From Lachnospiraceae bacterium (GTDB taxonomy: Bacteria; Bacillota; Clostridia; Lachnospirales; Lachnospiraceae), in assembly GCA_017558145.1 (NCBI GenBank), contig JAFYWF010000060.1, positions 1-64,000 on the forward strand: DNA of 64,000 bases. The letters run 5' to 3'. The position numbers and the translations under genes were made by a program. The stretch's first letter is position 1; every line of letters starts with the position of its first letter. Shown one piece after another: positions 8,132 to 16,506 of the stretch. The notes beneath the pieces are model-generated. The model saw nothing but the letters and a program-made list of their open reading frames with translations, was not told the DNA's origin and did not search any database.

Positions 8132-9504
8132 TTACTCAAAATCTCTTGTAATATTTTTCATCCATTTTCCGCTTTTATAGTGTTTAAAAACCCATGGCCA
8201 TTTCACGAACTCATCGGTACAAAGCAATACATAGACTGCCATAGGAGGAAGCTTTAATACAAAAGCAGAAATAAATCCTAATGGTACGGCATAAATCCAC
8301 ATATCAATGAAATCACAAATCATACCAAACTTACTATCTCCCCCGGAACGGAAAATACCACAAATCATGGTACTGTTGACGGCACCTCCCATAACATAAA
8401 TACAGTTGACGTATAGCATAAATTTCAGATAGCCCATGGCGGTTTCGGATAAGGAAGCCACCTGTAAGACAAAGGGGATGGAGATAAAGATAAGCAATCC
8501 ACCCACAAGTCCCGTAGCAAACATTAAGACCATGGCTCGTTTAAAATTTGCATTTGCTTCTTCCATTTTTCCGGCTCCAATGGATTTTCCAATATAGATA
8601 CCGGCAGAACCGGCTACCGCATAACAGGATACAGCGCCGAAGTTACGTACAACGCTTACTACGGAGTTGGCGGCAACTACATCGGAACTTAAATGTCCCA
8701 TAATGGCAGTGTACATAGAAAATGCGGTGCTCCAAATCAGAGAATTTAACAGAGCCGGGAAAGATAATCGAATAAAATCCTGTAGAAGAACGGGATTTTT
8801 TTCAAAAACAGGTCCAAGCTGAAGTTTTATGTCTTTCGAAAAGTGGGAAACCGCTAAACAAATGATAAATTGTACAATTCTGGAAATGGTGGTAGCCAAT
8901 GCCACACCGATGACTCCCAATCGGGGAGCTCCAAACAGACCATAAATAAATACAGCGTTTAAGCCAACATTTAAAAGTAAGGCAAAAATATTGATATAAC
9001 TGCATAGAGTTACTTTTTCGATACTACGCATAGTATAAATGAAGGTTTCTGAGATTCCCCAGAATACATGACTGATTCCTACCATACGTAAATAGTCTGC
9101 CCCCAGTTCGATTAAGTGAGCGTCATTGGTGTAGAGGCTCATCATCAATTCCGGGCAGAGCAAAGATGGAATGGCGAATAGCAGAGAAGAAATAAGAGTA
9201 AATCTTAAACCAATTCCTTGTATCTTGGTAATTACCTTAATATCTTTTTTCCCCAATACTGGGAACAAAGCATAGCCACACCGGATCCTAAGCCCATATA
9301 TATGTTGATTAAAATATTCGAATACTGTGTTGCCAGAGAAACGGCAGAAATAGCATCCTGTCCAACAAAATTCAACATAAGTACATCAGCGGAATTGACG
9401 GCAGAGTTGAAGAGATTCTGTATAATCATAGGGATCGTCAGACTGAGGATGTAGGAATAGGCCTGTCGTTCCTGTTTATCTTTAAAAATAGTGCGTAAAT
9501 TCAT
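8132..9504 (-). pseudogene. Second MATE exporter, interrupted by a -1 frameshift
   Basis: Two overlapping minus-strand frames together make one MATE protein of about 457 residues. Codons from 9504 give the N-terminal 90 residues (SLTIPMIIQNLFNSAVNSAD ... AMLCSQYWGKK) and stop at 9232. The frame ending at 8132 continues exactly where that breaks off (GKKDIKVITKIQGIGLRF) and covers the remaining spans. The break is in GGA AAA AAG at about 9240-9250. This is the classic A AAA AAG slippery heptamer, and a -1 shift there restores the protein. A lost A in the homopolymer, a sequencing error or recoding would all explain it. Homology to MATE is secure; whether it is expressed is not. Confidence 0.8.
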
Positions 9505-9636
9505 TTTTCGTTGTACATCCTTATTATAGAATAATCCTATTTTTTATATCACGATTACCTGCATTAAGCAAATGTAATTTTGATATCAGAGATACCTTTG
9601 AATTCTTAAGAAAATATTAAATTAATGAAAGGAGTC

Positions 9637-9665
9637 TTGACTGCCTATAGTATATGGCGTAAGAT
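9637..9665 (+). promoter_or_regulatory. Sigma-A promoter of the PadR operon
   Basis: -35 TTGACT (9637-9642) and -10 TAAGAT (9660-9665), spacer 17. It lies about 100 bases upstream of padR, in a very AT-rich leader (9505-9763). Confidence 0.7.
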
Positions 9666-9695
9666 ATGAATATATACAATACTATACAACATATA

Positions 9696-9709
9696 ATATT
9701 GCACAATAT
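9696..9709. promoter_or_regulatory. Candidate PadR operator
   Basis: ATATTG-CA-CAATAT inverted repeat about 25-30 nt downstream of the predicted transcription start, within repetitive ATATA-rich DNA. PadR proteins usually bind dyads at their own promoters; this assignment is by position only. Confidence 0.4.
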
Positions 9710-9763
9710 AAGATAATATATTTTACATATATTATTTGGAACATAATAAAAAAGGAGGTTCTT

Positions 9764-10087
9764 ATGGTATTTAACACGGGAGCAGCCCTACTGGATGCCA
9801 TTGTACTGGCAGCCGTATCCGGAGAAACGGAGGGGACCTACGGATATAAAATTACACAGGATGTTAGGCAAGTCTTGGAAGTTTCGGAATCCACCTTGTA
9901 TCCTGTACTTCGTCGTTTACAAAAGGATGGGTGTTTGGATACTTATGATCAGGAATTTGCAGGAAGAAACCGCAGATATTATAGGATAACAGAAGCGGGA
10001 ACTGCTCAGCTTAATTTATATAAGATGGAATGGAAGATTTATGCTTCAAAAATATCAGGTTTTTTGGAAGAAAAGAATCATTCATGA
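9764..10087 (+). CDS. PadR family transcriptional regulator
   Basis: 107 residues with the PadR winged helix: LDAIVLAAVSGETEGTYGYK, then VLEVSESTLYPVLRRLQKDG as recognition helix and wing, and YRITEAGTAQL. A strong AAAGGAGG precedes the ATG. It heads a four-gene operon with a HAAS-domain membrane protein, a DUF4097 protein and PspC, a widespread Firmicutes arrangement linked to envelope stress. PadR probably represses the operon, perhaps through the inverted repeat at 9696-9709. The inducer is unknown. Confidence 0.93.
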   Translation: MVFNTGAALLDAIVLAAVSGETEGTYGYKITQDVRQVLEVSESTLYPVLRRLQKDGCLDTYDQEFAGRNRRYYRITEAGTAQLNLYKMEWKIYASKISGFLEEKNHS

Positions 10088-10097
10088 GGAGGAGACT

Positions 10098-10844
10098 ATG
10101 AATCGTAAGGAGTATTTAGAACGTTTAGAACAGCTTCTTTTGGTTCTTCCAAAAGAAGAAAGAGAGGAAGCCCTGTTATATTATTCGGATTATTTTGATG
10201 ATGCAGGCATAGAAAATGAAGCAGATGTTATCAGAGAATTAGGAAGTCCGGAGGAAGTAGCAGCTAAAATAAGAGCAGGATATGCCGGAGAGTATGCGGA
10301 ATATTCCGAACAGGGATATGAAGATGCTCGTTTTCAGAACCGACAGGAAATGACAGCAGCCTATAAGGAAGATAATGCAGAATGGAAAGATTCCGTATAC
10401 GAAGCGGAAAGGGAAGCGGGTACAGGAGACAAGAAAAAAACAAAAGCTAAGAATACAAACATTTGGAAAATCATTGCTATTGTTCTAATCATATTGATTG
10501 CCGGACCGGTGGTGATTCCGTTAGGAATTGCAGCAGTAGCAGTTATCTTTTCCATTATCATTGCTATTTTAGCAGTGGTTGTAAGTATCGTTGTGGCCAT
10601 TGGTATTTCCGGCTTTGCCATTGCTTTTGCAGGACTTGCCATTGTGGTGGCAGGAATTGCGAAGATGATTTTCATACCTTCCGTTGCGGTTTTGGCAGTT
10701 GGAGTGGGACTTCTTTTGTTAGCTCTGGGAATTGTGGTATCTTGGTTTATGATTTCCCTGGCTGTAAAAGTGATTCCGGTGGTGATTCGAGGTATCGTAA
10801 GATTGGTAAAAGCTCCATTTAGAAAGGCAGGTGCAGGGAAATGA
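10098..10844 (+). CDS. DUF1700/HAAS-domain membrane protein
   Basis: 248 residues. The N-terminal ~60 residues (MNRKEYLERLEQLLLVLPKE ... VIRELGSPEEVAAKI) are the helical HAAS/DUF1700 signalling domain usually encoded next to PadR. A charged linker follows, then a long glycine/valine/isoleucine-rich membrane region (about 120-235) with several spans. The ATG at 10098 is chosen because GAGGAGGAG stands 5-10 bases upstream. The gene begins 10 bases after padR and its stop overlaps the next start (ATGA). It probably senses or adjusts envelope state together with its neighbours. Confidence 0.88.
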   Translation: MNRKEYLERLEQLLLVLPKEEREEALLYYSDYFDDAGIENEADVIRELGSPEEVAAKIRAGYAGEYAEYSEQGYEDARFQNRQEMTAAYKEDNAEWKDSVYEAEREAGTGDKKKTKAKNTNIWKIIAIVLIILIAGPVVIPLGIAAVAVIFSIIIAILAVVVSIVVAIGISGFAIAFAGLAIVVAGIAKMIFIPSVAVLAVGVGLLLLALGIVVSWFMISLAVKVIPVVIRGIVRLVKAPFRKAGAGK

Positions 10845-11716
10845 AAAGTTTTACAAAGATAAGCCTGATGCTGGCAGCCATAACCTGTGGTATTGGTGTT
10901 TTGGCTGTTGTAATCGGGTTGGTTATGGGAGCTCGGCTTAAGGATTTGGAACAGATGGGTATTTATATTTCACCAAATCAAGTGGAAGTATCGGGAGTCA
11001 TCAGAAATGAAATCAGGGATGAATTTTTAGATGAGTTTGATGACAATCATCATAGATATGATAATCATGGTTTTGCACATGAAAGTTCCATAACTGAGGG
11101 AAAATATAGCTCTGAGGGAATCAGCCGCTTGGAAGTCGAGGTGCAAAATGCCGACATTACTTTTTTTACTGTTGAAGATACCAAGGAGATAAGTTATTCT
11201 TCTAATAGGGGAAAGGCAATTGCTAAAGTAAGAGATAATACGTTAACAATAGAAGAAGACATTTCCTTAAAAGACCACTTGGAATTAGAAATTTATCTTC
11301 CGGTAGGTGTTATGAGAGAGATTGAAATCGAGGTTGCCAACGGAGTGGTAACAGCAGATAATATAGTAGCAGATCATGTGGACCTTGATATGGGCAATGC
11401 TTCTGTGAATATTCAGCAGCTGACAGTTAACAACAAGGCGGAATTACAGATTAATGCCGGAGAAATGAACATTGGCTACTACGAAGGTCCAAACCTGGAT
11501 TTGGAATGTGCCGTTGGTGCTATGAAAGTGGTATGTGAAGGTACGAAAAATGATTATAACTACCATTTGGAATGCGGTGTTGGTGAAATTGTACTGGAAA
11601 ATGAAACTTATTCCGGTTTGGGACAGGAAACACAGGTAAAAAATGGTGGATCAAAATTAATTGAAGCAGAATGTGGAATGGGACAAATTCAGATAGAATT
11701 TCCAAACAATCTGTAA
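10841..11716 (+). CDS. DUF4097 family membrane-anchored beta-helix protein
   Basis: 291 residues: an N-terminal membrane anchor (about 8-30), a charged stretch with DDNHHRYDNH, then repeated beta-strands typical of DUF4097 (ISRLEVEVQNADITFFTVED, EIEVANGVVTADNIVADHVD, LECAVGAMKVVCEG, LECGVGEIVLEN, AECGMGQIQIEF). The outer domain should form a right-handed beta structure. Start and upstream stop overlap by 4 bases, so translation is coupled to the HAAS gene. Function is unknown beyond co-occurrence with PadR/HAAS/PspC genes. Confidence 0.88.
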   Translation: MKSFTKISLMLAAITCGIGVLAVVIGLVMGARLKDLEQMGIYISPNQVEVSGVIRNEIRDEFLDEFDDNHHRYDNHGFAHESSITEGKYSSEGISRLEVEVQNADITFFTVEDTKEISYSSNRGKAIAKVRDNTLTIEEDISLKDHLELEIYLPVGVMREIEIEVANGVVTADNIVADHVDLDMGNASVNIQQLTVNNKAELQINAGEMNIGYYEGPNLDLECAVGAMKVVCEGTKNDYNYHLECGVGEIVLENETYSGLGQETQVKNGGSKLIEAECGMGQIQIEFPNNL

Positions 11717-11754
11717 AAATAAACAAAGGATAAAGTAGAAAAAGAGAGAGGAAT

Positions 11755-11940
11755 ATGGAACAGAAAAAATTATTTAGATCCGTAGATAATAGAATGATAT
11801 GTGGAGTTTGTGGAGGGATTGGAAATTATTTCAACATTGATCCAACATTGATTCGCCTGGTATGGGTATTAGCATCCCTTTCCGGAGGTGGATTGTTAGT
11901 ATATATCATTGCGTCCCTTATCATCCCGGAAGAGTACTAA
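11755..11940 (+). CDS. PspC domain protein
   Basis: A 61-residue PspC domain: RSVDNRMICGVCGGIGNYFN then IDPTLIRLVWVLASLSGGG and one membrane span ending LIIPEEY. PspC-type proteins act in phage-shock/envelope-stress signalling at the membrane. GAGAGAGGAA precedes the ATG. It is the last gene of the PadR operon. Confidence 0.92.
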   Translation: MEQKKLFRSVDNRMICGVCGGIGNYFNIDPTLIRLVWVLASLSGGGLLVYIIASLIIPEEY

Positions 11941-12016
11941 TTCCACCACAGGTAGTGGCAATTATTTCTTAGAGTGTAATAGAAATATCTGGAATAAAAA
12001 GATATAAAATTGGTTT

Positions 12017-12087
12017 AAACTGTGTTAAAATGTGTTTGTTATTCAGAGTCTGGCTCTGAATAGTAGAAGACTGTTTTAACACAGTTT
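12017..12087 (+). promoter_or_regulatory. Nested inverted repeats in the murT leader
   Basis: A perfect 14-bp inverted repeat AAACTGTGTTAAAA/TTTTAACACAGTTT (12017-12030, 12074-12087) encloses a second perfect 8-bp hairpin ATTCAGAG/CTCTGAAT (12041-12048, 12054-12061). The murT ribosome binding site lies only about 10 bases downstream. It could be a structured 5' leader that gates translation, or a protein-binding site. It matches no riboswitch class I know. Confidence 0.5.
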
Positions 12088-12108
12088 GTTTGTTTGTGGA
12101 GGAAACAA

Positions 12109-13434
12109 ATGAAAGTTTTATTTACCATAATTGTATGTAAGGTTTTAAGAATCATTGGGAAAATCGTAGGAAAGGGAAGCTCTCTTCCGGGGAAAATTGC
12201 GTTGAAGATTTGTCCGGATATTTTGGACCGCGTTTCCCTTCCTAAATATATTATTGCAGTAACCGGCAGTAATGGAAAGACTTCGACCGTAGAAATGATA
12301 GCCCATATTTTAATGGAAAATGGGAAGAAGGTAGCTTGGAACAAAGAAGGCTCTAATCAGATCGAAGGAGTAACTACTTTGGTGTTGAATTCGGCCTCTT
12401 TTTCAGGAAAAGTAAAGGCAGATATTTTGTTAATCGAAAGTGACGAACGTTTTGCCAGATATACTTTCCGTTATATCAAACCAACCCATTATGTAATTAC
12501 CAACCTTTATCGTGACCAGTTAACCAGAAATGGCCATCCGGAATGGGTTTACAATGCACTTTTAGACAGCATTCATCCGGAAACACAGTTAATTTTAAAT
12601 GCAGACGATCCATTGGTATCCTGCTTTGGATATGGAAAAGACAATGTCATCTGGTTTGGAGCAGGAGACTTAAGCACGGACACCACAGAATTCGATGGTG
12701 TTTACCACGATGGTATCTACTGCCCGAACTGTAAGCAGCCTATGACTTACAGCAAATATCATTACAATCACATCGGTCATTATGAATGTGCAGCTTGCGG
12801 ACATAAACGTAACGATACGGTTTATACGGTTACAGATGCCGATTTGGATGCCGGTGTGGCAACCATTAATGGAGAATATGAGATTACCTTAGCCTTAAAA
12901 TCTCTTTACAACATTTACAATATTTTAGCAGCTTTTACCGTAGCTTCTTTAGTAGGAATCGAAGGAAAAGATATCATTCCTCATATTAATAATTATGTGT
13001 TAAAAAATGGACGAGTAGTGACCTTCTCTTTGGGAAATCGAAAAGGAACTCTGCTTACATCCAAACATGAAAACAGTATTTCTTATAACCAGTCTTTGCG
13101 TATTGCGGCAGCAGACAAAGAAGGCTGTGATGTGGTAATTATTGTAGATGCAGTTAGCAGAAAATATTTTACCAGCGATGTATCCTGGTTATGGGATATT
13201 GATTTCCACTTACTTGGCAGCGAAAATGTAAAACAGATTATTTTAGCAGGGACTTACAGTAATGATTTGGCAGTTCGCTTTTCTTATACGGACATTCCTG
13301 TAGAGAAAATAAAAATTGTGCCTACCGTAGAAGAAGCGGTAAATGCACTGAACAATGAAAGAAAAGAAAAAATCTATGTTATCACTTGTTTCTCTGACAA
13401 GGATAAGTTCCTTACCAGAGTGAGTGTGGACTAA
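12109..13434 (+). CDS. murT: Lipid II isoglutaminyl synthase, Mur-ligase subunit MurT
   Basis: 441 residues. MurT with GatD amidates the D-glutamate of lipid II, modifying the peptidoglycan stem. Visible are an N-terminal hydrophobic helix, the ATP-binding loop TGSNGKTST (52-60), the Mur-ligase central domain with LILNADDPLV, and a MurT-specific zinc ribbon CPNC ... CAAC near 205-230. The C-terminal DUF1727 domain contains VDAVSRKYFTSDVSWLWDI. The start at 12109 follows GGAGG by 7 bases. gatD lies 109 bases downstream. The nested hairpin upstream may control expression. Confidence 0.95.
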   Translation: MKVLFTIIVCKVLRIIGKIVGKGSSLPGKIALKICPDILDRVSLPKYIIAVTGSNGKTSTVEMIAHILMENGKKVAWNKEGSNQIEGVTTLVLNSASFSGKVKADILLIESDERFARYTFRYIKPTHYVITNLYRDQLTRNGHPEWVYNALLDSIHPETQLILNADDPLVSCFGYGKDNVIWFGAGDLSTDTTEFDGVYHDGIYCPNCKQPMTYSKYHYNHIGHYECAACGHKRNDTVYTVTDADLDAGVATINGEYEITLALKSLYNIYNILAAFTVASLVGIEGKDIIPHINNYVLKNGRVVTFSLGNRKGTLLTSKHENSISYNQSLRIAAADKEGCDVVIIVDAVSRKYFTSDVSWLWDIDFHLLGSENVKQIILAGTYSNDLAVRFSYTDIPVEKIKIVPTVEEAVNALNNERKEKIYVITCFSDKDKFLTRVSVD

Positions 13435-13509
13435 GGTGATTTGACAAACAATCTCCTATATTAGTTTGGTTTGGGAGAACATGTAGTCAAATGGGAAAGG
13501 AGTACAAAG

Positions 13510-13569
13510 ATGCGTTTTACGAATAGCATCTGGAAGATAGAAGATGAAAATTTTACATTTATATCATGA
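13510..13569 (+). CDS. Possible 19-residue leader ORF overlapping gatD
   Basis: An ATG at 13510 follows a strong AAAGGAG (13496-13502) and opens 19 codons (MRFTNSIWKIEDENFTFIS) that stop at 13569, inside gatD and in a different frame. The gatD ATG at 13544 has a weaker site (GGAAG), so ribosomes loading here could couple to gatD translation. Coding is unproven. Confidence 0.3.
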   Translation: MRFTNSIWKIEDENFTFIS

Positions 13570-14296
13570 TATTATGAATCTTTATGGGGAATATGCTAAC
13601 GTGGCTGCCTTAAAGAGAATGTTAGAAAAAAATGATGTTGCCTGTGAAGTGGATACGTTATCTGTAGGGGATGAACTAAAAATATTGGATTATGATTTCA
13701 TTTATATTGGTTCCGGTACAGAAAGTAACCAGAAATATGTTATGGAACATTTGAAAAAATATGTGGATGATGTTAAGGCATATGTAGAAGCAGGTAAATT
13801 CCTTTTCATGACAGGGAATTCTTTTGAAATTCTAGGGAAGAAAATTATCGATGCTAAGGGAAAAGCGCATGCCGGTTTAGGTTTATTTGATTTTACAGTA
13901 ACAGAGCAGGAAAGAGTAAGAAATACGGCGGATGCCATTTTTTCACTAATACAGGATGGAGAAAATAGTAGCACAGTTTCCGATATGGTGAGTGGTGACA
14001 AAGCTTTAGTTGGCTTTGTAAATAAATGCAGTACCATCAAAGGCATTGCCTCTCCATTATTTCAAGTGAAGATGGGGCTTGGTAATGAAGGCAAAGGAAA
14101 AACAGAAGGAATGGTTTACCGTAATTTCTATGGTACTCATTTGACCGGACCAATGCTAATCAAAAACCCATTCTTTTTACAGGATTTGGCAAGTAAATTA
14201 TGTGGAAAAGAGATGGATGGTGAGTATCTGACTTACGAAAAAGCGGGATACGAAATTACACTTAGGGAATTAAGCAAACGCTTGGAGAATAAGTAA
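13544..14296 (+). CDS. gatD: GatD-like glutamine amidotransferase subunit lacking the nucleophile Cys
   Basis: 250 residues, partner of MurT. GatD normally hydrolyses glutamine and passes ammonia to MurT. The CobB/CobQ-type fold is recognisable: HDIMNLYGEYANVAALKR at the start, and NFYGTHLTGPMLIKNP with the catalytic His at about 199. The nucleophile elbow, normally xxCGG(Y/F)Q, reads FMTGNSFEILG here, with Thr at about 90 in place of Cys. The only cysteines (about 34, 162, 218) are elsewhere. Either the enzyme uses free ammonia, another residue serves, or it has a new role. Pairing with murT supports the family call. Confidence 0.85.
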   Translation: MKILHLYHDIMNLYGEYANVAALKRMLEKNDVACEVDTLSVGDELKILDYDFIYIGSGTESNQKYVMEHLKKYVDDVKAYVEAGKFLFMTGNSFEILGKKIIDAKGKAHAGLGLFDFTVTEQERVRNTADAIFSLIQDGENSSTVSDMVSGDKALVGFVNKCSTIKGIASPLFQVKMGLGNEGKGKTEGMVYRNFYGTHLTGPMLIKNPFFLQDLASKLCGKEMDGEYLTYEKAGYEITLRELSKRLENK

Positions 14297-14374
14297 TGAT
14301 AGAAGATGTCAAAGAATAGAAATGATGTAATAAGGCAATTACAAAATATTGCGATATAAGGGAAAAGTATAAGG

Positions 14375-14404
14375 GGATTGTATTTGAAAAAATACAATCC
14401 TTTT
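14375..14404 (+). terminator. Intrinsic terminator after gatD
   Basis: GGATTGTATTT (14375-14385) and AAATACAATCC (14390-14400) form a perfect 11-bp stem with loop GAAA, followed by TTTT. It separates murT-gatD from the riboswitch promoter that starts two bases later. Confidence 0.85.
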
Positions 14405-14405
14405 A

Positions 14406-14434
14406 TTGACATACAAGGTACACACGTGTATTAT
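14406..14434 (+). promoter_or_regulatory. Sigma-A promoter of the glycine riboswitch transcript
   Basis: Near-consensus -35 TTGACA (14406-14411) and -10 TATTAT (14429-14434), spacer exactly 17. Transcription should start near 14441, just before aptamer 1. Confidence 0.85.
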
Positions 14435-14448
14435 TGTATACAATTACA

Positions 14449-14672
14449 TAAGAGGCCAATCGAAGGCTACAGGAAAGTGGCACATGCCCACCGAAGGAGT
14501 AATACTCTCAGGGATTTTCGGAAGTGAAAAAGCTGTGTATTAAGGCATACGCAGATATTTGAATTTACGAAAATAGGACTGTAGTTGGATGGCGCGCTGG
14601 AGAATCTCGATTAACGAGTGCCGAAGGTGAAAGTGGGAAACCGCGAATCTCTCAGGCCAAAGGACAGCGTTG
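14449..14672 (+). promoter_or_regulatory. Tandem glycine riboswitch (two gcvT-type aptamers)
   Basis: Two copies of the glycine-aptamer core are present. Aptamer 1 (about 14449-14550) has ACCGAAGGAGTAATACTCTC followed by AGG. Aptamer 2 (about 14590-14672) has GGAGAATCTC, TGCCGAAGG and the signature AATCTCTCAGGCCAAAGGAC. They are joined by an A-rich linker. The 3' part of aptamer 1 deviates more from consensus, but an 8-bp hairpin (CTGTGTAT/ATACGCAG) sits where a loop extension would fall. The downstream terminator and Na+/alanine-glycine symporter fit a glycine-responsive transport switch. Confidence 0.9.
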
Positions 14673-14744
14673 ATATTTACAGATGGAAAAAGAAAGTTAT
14701 TGTTTATTTTTGCAATTATTTTTCTTAAATGGAAATAGAAGCGT

Positions 14745-14782
14745 AGGTTCAAAGAGATGATCTTTGGACCTTTTTCTTTTTT
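14745..14782 (+). terminator. Expression-platform terminator of the glycine riboswitch
   Basis: AGGTTCAAAGA (14745-14755) pairs with TCTTTGGACCT (14761-14771) around GATGA, followed by TTTTTCTTTTTT. It lies about 70 nt after aptamer 2 and about 100 nt before the symporter gene, as expected for glycine-dependent attenuation. Confidence 0.85.
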
Positions 14783-14878
14783 GTAAAAGGACAAAACAAA
14801 ATAAGTAAATATCATTATGAAGGAAAAATATGCCTCTGTGTAAAAAATAGGTTAGCCTTAAAAGGCGTGGAGGAAAAT

Positions 14879-16240
14879 ATGGAAAATGTAACAGTAGTCA
14901 TTGAACAGGTAGTAGCGACCGTCAACAGCTTTCTTTGGGATTTTGCATTGTTATTCTTACTTTGCGGAACCGGTATCTTTTATACATTTAGTTTAAAATT
15001 TGTGCAGGTTCGTAAATTCGCGGAAGGTTGTAAAATGTTGTTCGGTAACTTTTCTCTTCATGGCAAGAACGAAGGAAACGGTCTTAGTTCTTTCCAGGCA
15101 TTAACAACAGCTATCGCAGCTCAGGTTGGTACAGGTAATATTGCCGGTGCGGCAACCGCTATTGCAGCCGGTGGTCCCGGTGCGATTTTCTGGATGTGGT
15201 TAAGTGCATTTTTCGGAATGGCAACGATTTATGCCGAAGCAGTTATGGCCCAGGTAACACGTGAAGAAAAGAACGGAACCGTAGTAGGTGGTCCTGTTTA
15301 TTACATCAAACATGTTTTCAAAGGTGGATTTGGTAAATTCCTTGCAACCTTTTTCTCAGTGGCAGTTATCCTTGCATTAGGATTTATGGGAAATATGGTT
15401 CAGGCAAACTCCATCGGAGCTTCTTTTAAAAATGCATTTGGACTTTCTCCAGTAGTAACAGGAATTGGTATTGCCATTGTTGCAGGTATCATTTTTATCG
15501 GTGGTATCAAACGTATTGCCAGATTTACAGAAAAGATTGTTCCTATCATGGCAATCCTTTATGTACTTGGATGTATCGTTATTTTAGTTATGAATCCGGC
15601 TGGTCTTGTACAGGCTGTTCGTGATATTTTTGTAGGTGCTTTCAGTCCACAGGCTGTAGGTGGTGGTTTACTTGGTGTAACTGTTCAGAAAGCAATCCGT
15701 TTTGGTGTTGCCAGAGGTTTATTTTCCAACGAAGCCGGTATGGGTTCCACACCACATGCACATGCAACAGCAGATGTAGCGCATCCTAGCGAACAGGGGA
15801 TTGTAGCATTTATGGGTGTTTTCATTGATACTTTTGTGGTTCTTACTTGTACAGCATTAGTTATTATCTCCAGTGGTCTTTACACAAATGGAGAAACAGC
15901 AGCAGCGCTTGCACAATCTGCATTTAATGCTTCTCTTGGAAATGTAGGAAATGTATTTATTGCATTCTGTATGTTATTCTTTGCCTTCACAACTATCGTT
16001 GGTTGGTACTATTTTGGTGAAGTAAATGTGCGTTCTTTATTTGGAGAAAAAGCAGTAAAGGCATATGCAATAATCGTTGTTATCTGTGTTGCAGTTGGTG
16101 CTACTTTAAAAGTAGATTTGGTATGGAACATGTCTGATATGTTTAACGGACTTATGGTTCTTCCTAACTTGATTGCTTTGATTCCTTGCGTGGGTATTGT
16201 TAGAAAGCTTACAAAAGAATATGAAGTGAAGAAGAAATAA
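14879..16240 (+). CDS. Sodium:alanine/glycine symporter (AGCS family)
   Basis: A 453-residue, ~11-span transporter that takes up alanine or glycine with Na+. Family motifs are clear: ALTTAIAAQVGTGNIAGAAT, FWMWLSAFFGMATIYAEAV, GGPVYYIKH and GVARGLFSNEAGMGSTPHAH. The ATG at 14879 is chosen because GGAGG (about 14870-14874) precedes it; a GTG 12 bases upstream lies before that site. The tandem glycine riboswitch upstream indicates glycine control. Glycine is therefore a likely substrate, although many AGCS proteins prefer alanine. It is monocistronic. Confidence 0.95.
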   Translation: MENVTVVIEQVVATVNSFLWDFALLFLLCGTGIFYTFSLKFVQVRKFAEGCKMLFGNFSLHGKNEGNGLSSFQALTTAIAAQVGTGNIAGAATAIAAGGPGAIFWMWLSAFFGMATIYAEAVMAQVTREEKNGTVVGGPVYYIKHVFKGGFGKFLATFFSVAVILALGFMGNMVQANSIGASFKNAFGLSPVVTGIGIAIVAGIIFIGGIKRIARFTEKIVPIMAILYVLGCIVILVMNPAGLVQAVRDIFVGAFSPQAVGGGLLGVTVQKAIRFGVARGLFSNEAGMGSTPHAHATADVAHPSEQGIVAFMGVFIDTFVVLTCTALVIISSGLYTNGETAAALAQSAFNASLGNVGNVFIAFCMLFFAFTTIVGWYYFGEVNVRSLFGEKAVKAYAIIVVICVAVGATLKVDLVWNMSDMFNGLMVLPNLIALIPCVGIVRKLTKEYEVKKK

Positions 16241-16313
16241 TTTGAAATCACGAAATGTTTTAGTAAAAAGAAAATATGGCAACAGTTGTTTGTTGATATA
16301 AAAGTGACAATAT

Positions 16314-16342
16314 TTGACAAAAAAAGCTATTTATTTTATAGT
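16314..16342 (+). promoter_or_regulatory. Sigma-A promoter of the seven-gene zinc-ribbon operon
   Basis: -35 TTGACA (16314-16319) and -10 TATAGT (16337-16342), spacer 17. The predicted start near 16349 gives an unusually long leader of about 280 nt before the first gene. No other promoter was seen before 27223. Confidence 0.8.
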
Positions 16343-16468
16343 ATAAGTTGTACATAATGAAATTGAGACAATTAGTATGTGGCTAACATATATTGGTTGT
16401 TACATAGAGAGAATCTTTTTGATAAGAATTCTACAAAGGATAGTTGTGTGATAACTTGAGGTAATAAG

Positions 16469-16506
16469 AACCGACATGTGAGTGTAGAACTTACTGTCGG
16501 TTTTTT
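16469..16506 (+). terminator. Leader terminator (possible attenuator)
   Basis: AACCGACA (16469-16476) pairs with TGTCGGTT (16495-16502), with an inner stem GTGAGT/ACTTAC and a run of T to 16506. It lies about 120 nt after the promoter and about 120 nt before the first start codon, so transcripts must read through it. I recognise no known riboswitch upstream of it. Confidence 0.7.
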
